This document shows, piece by piece, positions 22,708-29,746 of a stretch of 29,746 bases of DNA. The first letter of the stretch is position 1. Every line of letters begins with the position of its first letter. Both the position numbers and the translations under genes were made by a program. Origin of the DNA: CAYRVF01 sp964427535 (GTDB lineage: Bacteria > Chloroflexota > Ktedonobacteria > Ktedonobacterales > JADMIN01); the NCBI GenBank assembly GCA_964427535.1, contig CAYRVF010000064.1, forward strand, positions 1 through 29,746, read 5' to 3'. Below the pieces are notes generated by a model that worked only from the letters and a program-made list of their open reading frames with translations, made no database searches and was not told the DNA's origin.

Positions 22708-22893
22708 ATGATGGAGCCAGGGAGCATGGGTACGGGCGTTCAGCACACGGCGACGGTCTCTGAACGACCCCCTCAGCAACTGGACGCGCAGGCGGACGAC
22801 GCGCAGGAGTTTGGTGACGAGACCTTTGAGGCCACGATTCTCCGGCTCGACAAGCTCGCCGCTGAGCGACTCGTGCGAAAGGCGGGACTCTAA
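22708..22893 (+). CDS. Small hypothetical protein upstream of ispH
   Basis: This 61-residue ORF has ATG-ATG at its start and AGAGGAG (22695-22701) six bases upstream, a good ribosome site. Its product is acidic (DAQADDAQEFGDETFEATI) and ends in a basic helix LDKLAAERLVRKAGL. No family is recognised. It lies 166 bases before ispH on the same strand. Its length makes it uncertain, and it could be a leader peptide. Confidence 0.5.
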   Translation: MMEPGSMGTGVQHTATVSERPPQQLDAQADDAQEFGDETFEATILRLDKLAAERLVRKAGL

Positions 22894-23059
22894 ACATGGC
22901 GTACCGACCCGTTCTCGCCCCATCTGACGGGCGCAACGCCGTCCCTTAACATGTGGTTTCTCTCGCTTCGCGGCGGACGAGGGGTTTCGCGGCGGAGCAA
23001 CCGTGGAGGACTGGGCACAGAGCGGTCCTCAGAACGGTGGCGAAAGGGAATGCGGCTGA

Positions 23060-24037
23060 ATGGATGTCATCAAGGTAACGCCTCGCGGATATTGTTACGG
23101 TGTCGTCGATGCGATGGAGCTCGCGCGGAAGGCGGCGAAGGATTCATCGCTCCCACGCCCGATCTACATCATTGGCCTGATCGTCCACAACGCCTTCGCG
23201 GTGGACGAGCTCACCCGGCTTGGCATCACTACGCTCGACGGCCCCAACCGCGCCGACATCCTCGAACAGGTACACGACGGTACGGTGATCTTCACCGCCC
23301 ACGGCGTCTCTCCGCTGGTCAAGCAGCGCGCTAGCGAGCGCGGACTGCACGTGATCGACGCTACCTGCCCGGACGTCACCAAGACACACGACCTCGTCAC
23401 GGCCCTCGCCGCCCAGGGGTACACCATCCTGTATATCGGCAAGAAGGGACACCCCGAGCCGGAAGGCGTGATGGGCGAGGCGCCCGACTCGGTCTATCTG
23501 GTCGAGCACGAGGCCGACCTCGATGCGCTGCCAGCGTCTGTGCTCACGGCGACTCGGCTCGCGGTCACCACGCAGACCACCCTCAGCCAGTGGGATACCG
23601 CGAACCTCATCACCGCCATCCGGAAGCGCTTCCCGCACGTCGAGGTCTACAACGAGATCTGCCATGCGACTCAGGTCCGCCAGGAGGCGGTGCAGCGTAT
23701 GGCGAAGGGCGCGGACCTCACCATCGTCGTCGGCGACCCGCGGAGCAACAACACCAACCGGCTCGTGCAGGTGGCTGAGGAGCTCGCCGGAAGCCCGGCG
23801 GTGCGCATCGAATCGGTGCGCGATCTGCAGCCAGAGTGGCTCGACGGCAAAAAGCGCGTGGCGGTGACCGCCGGAGCCTCGACGCCGAGCCAGGTGACAC
23901 GTGAGGTCATTCGCTTCGTCGAGACGTACGGCGCGCGCGCGCGTTATCTTCCACCGTCAGAGATGGAGGGCACGAACCAACAGCTTCCTCCAGCGAACGA
24001 CCCCGATGGCAGCGAGCCGCGCGTGGACCCGCACTAG
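23060..24037 (+). CDS. ispH: 4-hydroxy-3-methylbut-2-enyl diphosphate reductase
   Basis: IspH (LytB) makes isopentenyl and dimethylallyl diphosphate in the last step of the MEP pathway, using a [4Fe-4S] cluster. The 325-residue protein has three cluster cysteines: C12 in RGYCYGVVDAM, C103 in DATCPDVTKTH and C201 in NEICHATQVRQ. It also has HNAFAVDEL, TTQTTLSQ, RSNNTNRL (Ser-x-Asn loop) and GASTPSQVT. The start and the RGYCYGVVDAM motif match the Bacillus-type subgroup. ATG 23060 follows a GAAAGGGAA purine tract. The last ~25 residues are a polar tail beyond the family core. A small ORF precedes it; no other MEP gene is seen. Confidence 0.96.
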   Translation: MDVIKVTPRGYCYGVVDAMELARKAAKDSSLPRPIYIIGLIVHNAFAVDELTRLGITTLDGPNRADILEQVHDGTVIFTAHGVSPLVKQRASERGLHVIDATCPDVTKTHDLVTALAAQGYTILYIGKKGHPEPEGVMGEAPDSVYLVEHEADLDALPASVLTATRLAVTTQTTLSQWDTANLITAIRKRFPHVEVYNEICHATQVRQEAVQRMAKGADLTIVVGDPRSNNTNRLVQVAEELAGSPAVRIESVRDLQPEWLDGKKRVAVTAGASTPSQVTREVIRFVETYGARARYLPPSEMEGTNQQLPPANDPDGSEPRVDPH

Positions 24038-24290
24038 CCCCTTCTCTCACGAACAGATGTCCTGGAGGTGGCTATTTTCCCTGACGTGGCACTTCTCAAC
24101 CAGGAGCACAAAAAGGAGGACGGCGAGCACCGGTAGACCATATCCGTATCCGTGGTTCTGTGGAGGATAGGGAGATGCGCACTGTGCGGTGGGCTGACCT
24201 AGGAAGCGCGCTGGCCGTCTGGCAGTGTGGCCGAACCGATGGCCCAAGCGTACCGCCTCACAGGGCGCGTTGCTTCGGAGGGTACCAGGG

Positions 24291-26573
24291 ATGAAGAGCC
24301 TGAGCGCAATCCTGGCAGACGAATCGCTTGACGTCTTGCGGAGTCTCGCCTTCTGGTGGGGGGCCGAGCTTCCGACTACCACTGACGCGGAAGAGCGTCA
24401 GCGACTTGAGCGATCCATGCGTGATGCCATCGCGTCACGCTTCGTCTGGGAGCGACTGACTGACGATGAACGGCGTGTGTTGTTCAGTGTCGTTGGCCCG
24501 TCGGCGCGGAACTGGTGCTTGATCGAGGCGATTGCCGAACGCTCGAAACTTCCGGACGACGTCGTCCAGTCTACGTTGGATCGCCTGCTCGAACACCGCC
24601 TCGTCTTCACCGAGATCGCCAAGGTGCAGGGGAGTGACCTGGTAGGTCAGCGGGTCACCTTCTACGGCTACGCCACGCCGCGCAACTCCCAGGCACAGAT
24701 CGAAGAGAAGCCGATCGCGTACGTGCCGACCGAGCTCGTCACCGGGCTGTACGCGACCGGACGCGAGCTCTTCGTGCCGCACGCCGACCGCTCTGACAAG
24801 ACGCTCGACGAGTTGCTGATGCCCTATCGCCAGGGCGACCTCGACCAGATTGGCCGGCGCTTCGGGCTGACCGTGCAGGCGTACTACTCGCGCAACGAGG
24901 TGCGCGCCGCGATGGCCGAGAACTTGACGCAGGCCGAGGCGGTGCGCTACGCGCTGGCACGCATCGAGCCGCGCCTGCGCGACACGTACGAGTGGCTGCG
25001 CGAACAGGATGGCCGGGCGACCGTCAACTCGCTGCGCCAGCACCTGCGCCTCGCGGAGCCCGCGCTCTCGGCGCTGCTGCACTCGTTCGAGGAGTACGCG
25101 CTGGTCTTCGATACGTTCAGCGACGGCGAGCGTATCCTCTTCATTCCGCGCGAGACGCTCGCGAACCTGCGCCGGGCGGAGCAGCGGCCACAATCGGCCG
25201 TCGGTTTGCTCGAGCGCGACGAGCCGCGCGCCGTTCGCCCCGCCGACACGTCTTTCCTGTGGGATATCGCCGTGCTCGTCTCGGTCGCGCACCAGTACGA
25301 CATCGAGCTCACGCGCTCGGGGTCGCTGCCAAAGCGAGCCGCCCAGCGTGTGCTGCCGATGCTAGTTGGCGACCGCGCACACGCCGGCGAGGAAGCGGCG
25401 CTGCAGTATCTGGAGATGCTGAAGCAGGAGGCCTGTGACCTGGGGCTGGTGATGGCGCCTGCCACGAGCGGGAAGCAGCGCGCTCGGCTCGCACCTGGCG
25501 CGAAGCTCGACTCGTGGGCGCGGCACGATCTGGTGATGCAGGCGCGGCGGCTCTTCCGTCGGTGGCCCTCTGACCGCTGGTGGACCGATCGGCCTGGCGC
25601 GAACTATCGCGAGTGGCTGACCTTCTACATCGAGCTGCCCGTCGCGCGTGAGGCGGTCACGAAGGTGCTGCGGCGCTGCCAGCCGGGCGTGTGGTACTCG
25701 CTGGCGTCGTTCTGCGCAACGGTGCAGGGCGACGACCCCTATGTGCTGCGGCCAGGGCAGCGCTGCGCGGGCGAGGCGGGATTCAAGCTCGCCGAAGACC
25801 TGCGCGCGCAGTGGGAGCACACCGACGGCGAAATCCTGATTGGCATGTTCCGCTCGACGCTGCACGAGCTGGGGCTGGTCACGCTGGGCTATGACCGCGA
25901 CGACGTGCCGTCCGCTGGCGAGCAGGTCAACCCGGATGCCTTCCAGCTCACGCCGCTGGGTGCGGAAGTGCTGACGAGCGAGCTCAGCGCCGGCGAACAG
26001 CCCTCGCCGCGCTCGCTGGTCGTGCAGCCGAACTTTCAGGTGCTGCTGATGGAGCCGTACATGCCCGCGCTCTACTGGCTGACGCGCTTCGCCTCGCTGG
26101 AGCAGATCGGCCGGGTGAGCCGCTTCACCCTCACGCGCGACGCGTTGCAGCGCGGGCTGGCTCGTGGCGCGAGCATCGAGGATGTCGTCAGCTTCCTGCT
26201 CATGCACAGCCAGAAGTCGCTGCCGCAGAACGTGATCTACACGCTGCGCGATTGGGCACGGCAGGGCGCCGAGGTGCCACAGAAGGTGACACTGCTCGAA
26301 GTCAGCGACGAAGAGCTGGCTGGAGAGCTGGTCACCTCGCCGAAGCTGCGGGCGTTCCGGCTGGCGCGTGTCGGCCCGAAGGCCGTCGCGGTGCCGCCGG
26401 AGGCTAGCCTGGGCGACCTGCGCCGCGCGCTGGAGCGTCTCGGGTACGCGCAGCGGCTGCTCAGCGGTTTCGAGGATCTGGTGAGCGCCGCCGCGAATCT
26501 TCCGGCACGACGCCGCGCCGCACGCTCGACTCGTACGTCGCGCAGCCGTCAGCCCGCCGTCAAGGGCGCATAG
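24291..26573 (+). CDS. Helicase_C_3 (XPB/Ssl2 N-terminal-like) domain protein without helicase motifs
   Basis: This 760-residue cytoplasmic protein has no Walker A or DEAD/H motif, so it is not a helicase itself. Near residues 570-660 it has SLVVQPNFQVLLMEPYMPALYW and a following stretch with SRFTLTRDALQRGLARG, SIEDVVSFLLMHSQKSLPQNVIYTLRDWAR, a good match to the Helicase_C_3/XPB-type domain of Actinobacteria and Chloroflexi. The N-terminal third is helical with several winged-helix-like blocks (DERRVLFSVVG, SLRQHLRLAEPALSALL). Such proteins are thought to help repair or transcription helicases, but the role is not settled. ATG 24291 has GGAGGG at 24277-24282. The last ~30 residues are Arg/Ala/Ser-rich. 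A clear terminator follows. Confidence 0.82.
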   Translation: MKSLSAILADESLDVLRSLAFWWGAELPTTTDAEERQRLERSMRDAIASRFVWERLTDDERRVLFSVVGPSARNWCLIEAIAERSKLPDDVVQSTLDRLLEHRLVFTEIAKVQGSDLVGQRVTFYGYATPRNSQAQIEEKPIAYVPTELVTGLYATGRELFVPHADRSDKTLDELLMPYRQGDLDQIGRRFGLTVQAYYSRNEVRAAMAENLTQAEAVRYALARIEPRLRDTYEWLREQDGRATVNSLRQHLRLAEPALSALLHSFEEYALVFDTFSDGERILFIPRETLANLRRAEQRPQSAVGLLERDEPRAVRPADTSFLWDIAVLVSVAHQYDIELTRSGSLPKRAAQRVLPMLVGDRAHAGEEAALQYLEMLKQEACDLGLVMAPATSGKQRARLAPGAKLDSWARHDLVMQARRLFRRWPSDRWWTDRPGANYREWLTFYIELPVAREAVTKVLRRCQPGVWYSLASFCATVQGDDPYVLRPGQRCAGEAGFKLAEDLRAQWEHTDGEILIGMFRSTLHELGLVTLGYDRDDVPSAGEQVNPDAFQLTPLGAEVLTSELSAGEQPSPRSLVVQPNFQVLLMEPYMPALYWLTRFASLEQIGRVSRFTLTRDALQRGLARGASIEDVVSFLLMHSQKSLPQNVIYTLRDWARQGAEVPQKVTLLEVSDEELAGELVTSPKLRAFRLARVGPKAVAVPPEASLGDLRRALERLGYAQRLLSGFEDLVSAAANLPARRRAARSTRTSRSRQPAVKGA

Positions 26574-26589
26574 CTCGATGCGCTCCAGC

Positions 26590-26623
26590 CGCCGCCTTCT
26601 CGTCCTGGGAAGGCGGCGTTTTT
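26590..26623 (+). terminator. Intrinsic terminator after the Helicase_C_3 gene
   Basis: CGCCGCCTT (26590-26598) pairs with AAGGCGGCG (26610-26618) around an 11-base loop and is followed by five T's (26619-26623). This is the clearest classic terminator in the window, 17 bases after the stop. Confidence 0.92.
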
Positions 26624-26754
26624 GTCGCTCCGATGGCGCTGCCATCGCCGTACGCCTGACTGAACCCCGCAAGGTCCTATCTTCTACCGCGCCAATGCAC
26701 ATAATGCTAGACTACGTTCGCACTGGGCTGGACGATGGTCGGGGAGAGTGGGCG

Positions 26755-28053
26755 ATGGACGTGAAGACGGCGGTGCTCGCCGCGGAGACTGAGCCACGCG
26801 CGCAGCAGACGGCGCCCGATGACGCGCCTCAAGACATCTGGGGCATGCGGCTCGTGCGGGCGCTCCCGCCGGGCGTCACGCGTCCCGTCGCAACGGTGTG
26901 GCGCCGTCTCGCGCCCGCGCTGCCGATGCTTGCACTGGTGGTGGGGCTGCTCGTGGTCGTCGCGGGCTTCGATCTGCGCGAGCAGTATTATAAGCTGCCC
27001 TCCGAGTCGCATATCCTCAGCTTCGTGCATGAGGGCAGCCTCTATAGCTCGCGTCTGGCCATCACGCTGCCGCAGCAATCGCCCATCGGCTACGACGGCC
27101 AGTTCTACTACTACGTCGCGACGCATCCGGACTTGATCGTGTCGTGCGCGCGCTCGACCGTCGGGTGCCCGCTCGACATTCCGGCCTTCCGCGGCCAGCG
27201 CATTCTCTATCCGATGACGGCGTGGCTCGTGGCGCTGGGCAATCCCCATCTCGTGCCCTACTCGCTGCTGGCGATCAACCTTCTCGCTATCGTGCTGACC
27301 GGGTGGTTGATCGGCAGGCTCTGCATGCTGGCGGGCGCGTCGCCCTGGCTTGGCACCGCGGCGGGTCTCTTCAGCGGCGAGGTGCTGAGCCTGCTGCGCG
27401 ACCTTGGCGACTCGTTCGGGTTGTTCTGGCTCGTGCTCGCCGTGTACCTCGTCGCGCGGAGCCGGTATCGGTGGGCCGCGCTGGCGGTCGCGGCGGCGCT
27501 GCTCACTCGCGAGCAATTCCTGTTCGTCGTGCCGTTCCTCGTGCTGCCCGTGCTGGCACAGAGGAAGTGGGGCACCCTTGTCGTCACGGCGGCGATTGCG
27601 CTCGTGCCGTTCGTCGTGTGGCAGATCGTGCTCTTCGCGCTGTATGGCCAGTGGGCGCTGCGTGCCGGAAGTCAGCAGGCGCAGCTCGTTGCCATCCCCT
27701 TCGCGGGACTCTGGCGCGAGCGGTCGTTTCCCGATTTCGGCTTTATCGTGCTGGGTGCGGTGATTCCACTCGTGCTGGCGCTGGTCATCGCGGTACTCGT
27801 GGTCTGGTATGATGGACCATGCTCGCTGCTGCGCGATCCGCTGCCATTGATGGTGCTGGTCTACGGCGGACTGATGTGCTTCACCTACTGGTTCCAGTGG
27901 GCCGACATGTGGGGACCCTCCCGGCTCGTCGCCCCGGCCGTGTTGCTCGCATTGCCGCTCGTGGCAAGACTCCCGCTCAGTCCGCTGCGTGCCGCGTATG
28001 CGACGCTGGTGGCCGCCTCGGGCCTCGCGCCGTTCATCATCGTGATGCGCTGA
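26755..28053 (+). CDS. Polytopic membrane protein, GT-C glycosyltransferase-like
   Basis: This 432-residue protein has a ~55-residue cytoplasmic lead and then 8-10 hydrophobic helices up to the C-terminus. A long extracytoplasmic loop after TM1 carries G112-Y-D-G-Q-F-Y-Y-Y, the pattern I associate with GT-C-type membrane glycosyltransferases and related unknown proteins; an ESHILSFVHEG segment precedes it. Two cysteines (C..GCPLD) may bridge in this loop. These enzymes use lipid-linked sugars on the outer face of the membrane. ATG 26755 is chosen for GGGGAGAG six bases upstream; an earlier open frame crosses the terminator. It stands before a UGM-like flavoprotein, which suits envelope glycan work. 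The substrate is unknown. Confidence 0.72.
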   Translation: MDVKTAVLAAETEPRAQQTAPDDAPQDIWGMRLVRALPPGVTRPVATVWRRLAPALPMLALVVGLLVVVAGFDLREQYYKLPSESHILSFVHEGSLYSSRLAITLPQQSPIGYDGQFYYYVATHPDLIVSCARSTVGCPLDIPAFRGQRILYPMTAWLVALGNPHLVPYSLLAINLLAIVLTGWLIGRLCMLAGASPWLGTAAGLFSGEVLSLLRDLGDSFGLFWLVLAVYLVARSRYRWAALAVAAALLTREQFLFVVPFLVLPVLAQRKWGTLVVTAAIALVPFVVWQIVLFALYGQWALRAGSQQAQLVAIPFAGLWRERSFPDFGFIVLGAVIPLVLALVIAVLVVWYDGPCSLLRDPLPLMVLVYGGLMCFTYWFQWADMWGPSRLVAPAVLLALPLVARLPLSPLRAAYATLVAASGLAPFIIVMR

Positions 28054-28401
28054 GACGGCCGCGCGCCGTCGCTCCCATGCCCCCTTCTCAAGGAAGGGCC
28101 GATAGGGTATGGTGATAAAGTGGCGCGAAGTTTGCGAGGTGGGCGAGGGGGCGCTGTAGGAGTTTGCGCGCTCGCGACGGTATCGCCGTCTCTGCGTTGA
28201 GCTGCCGCCGCTCGCCACGCTCGACCGTAGCATCGTGACTGCCCAACGTCGCGCCGGAGGTCTTCCACCAGTTCGGAGCAGCCTGATTGGGAAGTTCAGC
28301 GGGTGACTGGCCCCACCGGCCCTCGCTCCGCCACAGATGTCATCAGCACACCCGCGAGCGCGTCGACGTCTGACGCAGCGTGGGTGCCAGGGAGTGGAAT
28401 C
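28054..28401. other. Intergenic region before the UGM-like gene
   Basis: A 6-bp hairpin (GACGGC 28054-28059, GCCGTC 28065-28070) directly follows the membrane protein stop. A weak CCTTC/GGAAGG hairpin at about 28083-28098 resembles the type B core. The rest shows no promoter or gene that I can defend. Confidence 0.45.
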
Positions 28402-29746
28402 ATGCAGGGAGACTCGCAGCAGCGCGTTGTCATTATGGGAGCCGGTCCGGCGGGACTTACCGCGGCGTACGAGCTTCAAGTCCGCTCGTCCGTGCCCGTG
28501 ACCGTGCTGGAGAAAGACCCGCGCTTCGTCGGCGGCATCTCCCGAACGGACGAGCGCGATGGCTACCGCTTCGATATCGGCGGCCACCGCTTCTTCAGTA
28601 AGAGCCAGGAGGTAGAAGACCTCTGGTCGGAGGTCCTCGGCGACGACTTGCTCGTCCGGGGGCGCCTCTCGCGCATCTTCTACCACGGCAAATACTTCGA
28701 CTATCCCCTCAAAGCGACCAATGCCCTGCTGAATATGGGGCCGGTCGAGACTGTCCGTAGCATCGGCAGCTATGTCTGGGCGCGCATTCATCCGGTGAAG
28801 AATCCCCAAAACCTGGAAGACTGGGTCTCCAATCAATTCGGGCACCACCTCTTCTCGATCTTCTTCAAGACCTACACTGAGAAGGTCTGGGGCATGAGCA
28901 CCAAGGAGCTCTCCGCCGACTGGGCCGCGCAACGCATCAAGGGCCTCGATCTGGCGCAGGCGATCAAGGGTGCGCTGCTGCCACAGAAGAAGACGAAGGA
29001 TCGCGGCGCCGTCATCAAGACGCTCATCGACGAGTTCCGCTATCCACGGCTGGGTCCCGGCATGATGTGGGAGCGCGTCGCGAAGATGCTCGACGAGCGC
29101 GGCTATCCCGTCCGAATGGGGCAGGACGTGGTGTCGATCCGCCACGCGGACGGGCGGGTGAAGTGCGTCGTCGTACGTGATGCGACGAGCGGCGAGACCC
29201 GCGAGGTCGACGGCACCGAGTTCATCTCCACCATGCCCATTCGTGAGCTGGTCAACAAGATGGAGCCGCCGCTGCCCGGCAACGTCGTCGAGGCAGCCAA
29301 CAGCCTGAAATATCGCGACTTTCTGACGGTCGCCGTGGTCGTCAACAAGCGCGACATGTTCCCCGATAACTGGATCTACATCCACGATCCGTCGGTCGTC
29401 GTCGGGCGCATCCAGAACTTCAAGAACTGGAGTCCGGAGATGGTCCCCGACCCGAACACGACGTGTTTGGGGATGGAGTACTTCTGCTTCGAGGGCGACG
29501 GGATGTGGACCTCGCCGGACGAAAAGCTGGTGGAACTGGCCCGCTCGGAGCTCGTCGCCATGAAGATGTGCCAGCCCGAGGACGTGCTCTGGGGCGTCGT
29601 CGTGCGCCAGCCCAAGGCGTACCCGGTCTACGACGACGTGTACAAGACCCACCTGGCGACGATTCGCTTCTACCTCGAAGAACATCTGCCGAATCTGCAT
29701 CTGGTGGGGCGCAACGGCATGCACCACTACAACAACCAGGATCACT
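28402..29746 (+). CDS. FAD-dependent oxidoreductase, UDP-galactopyranose mutase-like, 3' partial
   Basis: The visible 448 residues begin MQGDSQQRVVIMGAGPAGLTAAYEL, an FAD-binding Rossmann motif, then GGISRTDERDGYRFDIGGHRFFSK, the pattern of UDP-galactopyranose mutase, HpnE and amine-oxidase-like flavoproteins. Downstream come VWGMSTKELSADWAAQRIKG, LGPGMMWERV and FISTMPIREL, and the window ends at GRNGMHHYNNQDH, close to the usual C-terminal FAD contact. The family often lies near glycosyltransferases and makes or rearranges envelope sugars, but the exact reaction varies. ATG 28402 has AGGGAGTGG upstream. The frame is open to the right edge, so the stop lies outside the window. Confidence 0.88.
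   Translation, partial: MQGDSQQRVVIMGAGPAGLTAAYELQVRSSVPVTVLEKDPRFVGGISRTDERDGYRFDIGGHRFFSKSQEVEDLWSEVLGDDLLVRGRLSRIFYHGKYFDYPLKATNALLNMGPVETVRSIGSYVWARIHPVKNPQNLEDWVSNQFGHHLFSIFFKTYTEKVWGMSTKELSADWAAQRIKGLDLAQAIKGALLPQKKTKDRGAVIKTLIDEFRYPRLGPGMMWERVAKMLDERGYPVRMGQDVVSIRHADGRVKCVVVRDATSGETREVDGTEFISTMPIRELVNKMEPPLPGNVVEAANSLKYRDFLTVAVVVNKRDMFPDNWIYIHDPSVVVGRIQNFKNWSPEMVPDPNTTCLGMEYFCFEGDGMWTSPDEKLVELARSELVAMKMCQPEDVLWGVVVRQPKAYPVYDDVYKTHLATIRFYLEEHLPNLHLVGRNGMHHYNNQDH

Noticed and set aside
22361..22936. 191-codon minus-strand ORF in the ispH upstream region
   Set aside because: Its product is Arg/Ser/Pro-rich without domains, and it overlaps the better-supported small plus-strand ORF.
26707..29745. 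A 1012-codon open frame on the minus strand
   Set aside because: It lies exactly antisense to the membrane protein and UGM-like gene, both with clear family motifs and ribosome sites. Its translation is His/Arg/Gln-rich with no domain, a normal shadow of GC-rich coding DNA.

Overview
The window is a GC-rich (roughly two-thirds G+C by eye) bacterial chromosomal segment with housekeeping gene content, frequent GTG starts and many short C/G-rich hairpin repeats between genes. A Bacillus-type IspH, an Asp23/Gls24 protein, a class A PBP with a long disordered cytoplasmic tail, a SpoIIE-type phosphatase and standalone Helicase_C_3 and Zn-ribbon proteins fit Chloroflexota best (Thermomicrobia or Ktedonobacteria-like). 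This placement is inferred from gene style, not from a marker gene. I see no prophage, transposase, CRISPR array, tRNA or rRNA.

Layout. Positions 1-2741 (+) hold the 3' part of a flavin disulfide oxidoreductase and a class C beta-lactamase-fold serine hydrolase. Positions 2816-4113 (-) hold an N-terminally extended BioY biotin transporter translationally coupled to a hotdog thioesterase. Next come a 1062-residue bifunctional PBP (4663-7851) and a sigma-70-like factor followed 4 bases later by a helix-turn-helix protein (8255-9818). A small two-TM protein (-) and a Zn-ribbon protein with its own promoter (10859-11605) follow. Positions 12050-14522 form a compact growth operon, rpmF-fabD-asp23-nusB-acpP, ended by a strong intrinsic terminator. 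After a PH-like protein comes a likely quinone/electrophile stress cassette: an HxlR regulator (-) divergent from an MhqO-like ring-cleaving dioxygenase and an MhqD-like esterase (15081-17400).

The second half has a WalJ/YycJ-type metallo-beta-lactamase protein flanked by inverted 57-bp repeats, then a 100-N assembly gap that removes the 3' end of a membrane SpoIIE/PP2C phosphatase. A nucleotidyltransferase-fold protein and an amidohydrolase (-) follow, then a 61-codon ORF with ispH, a 760-residue Helicase_C_3 protein with a terminator, a polytopic GT-C-like membrane protein, and a UDP-galactopyranose-mutase-like flavoprotein cut off by the right edge.

Two families of short dispersed repeats punctuate the intergenic spaces. 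Type A is a perfect or near-perfect C/G hairpin. Type B has a TTCCCTCAAGGGAA core inside a longer conserved unit. At 17474-17530 a type B copy supplies the stop codon of a gene. The least ordinary items are the HxlR/MhqO/MhqD cassette, the sigma/HTH pair and the repeat families. Nothing in the window clearly amounts to a wholly new system.
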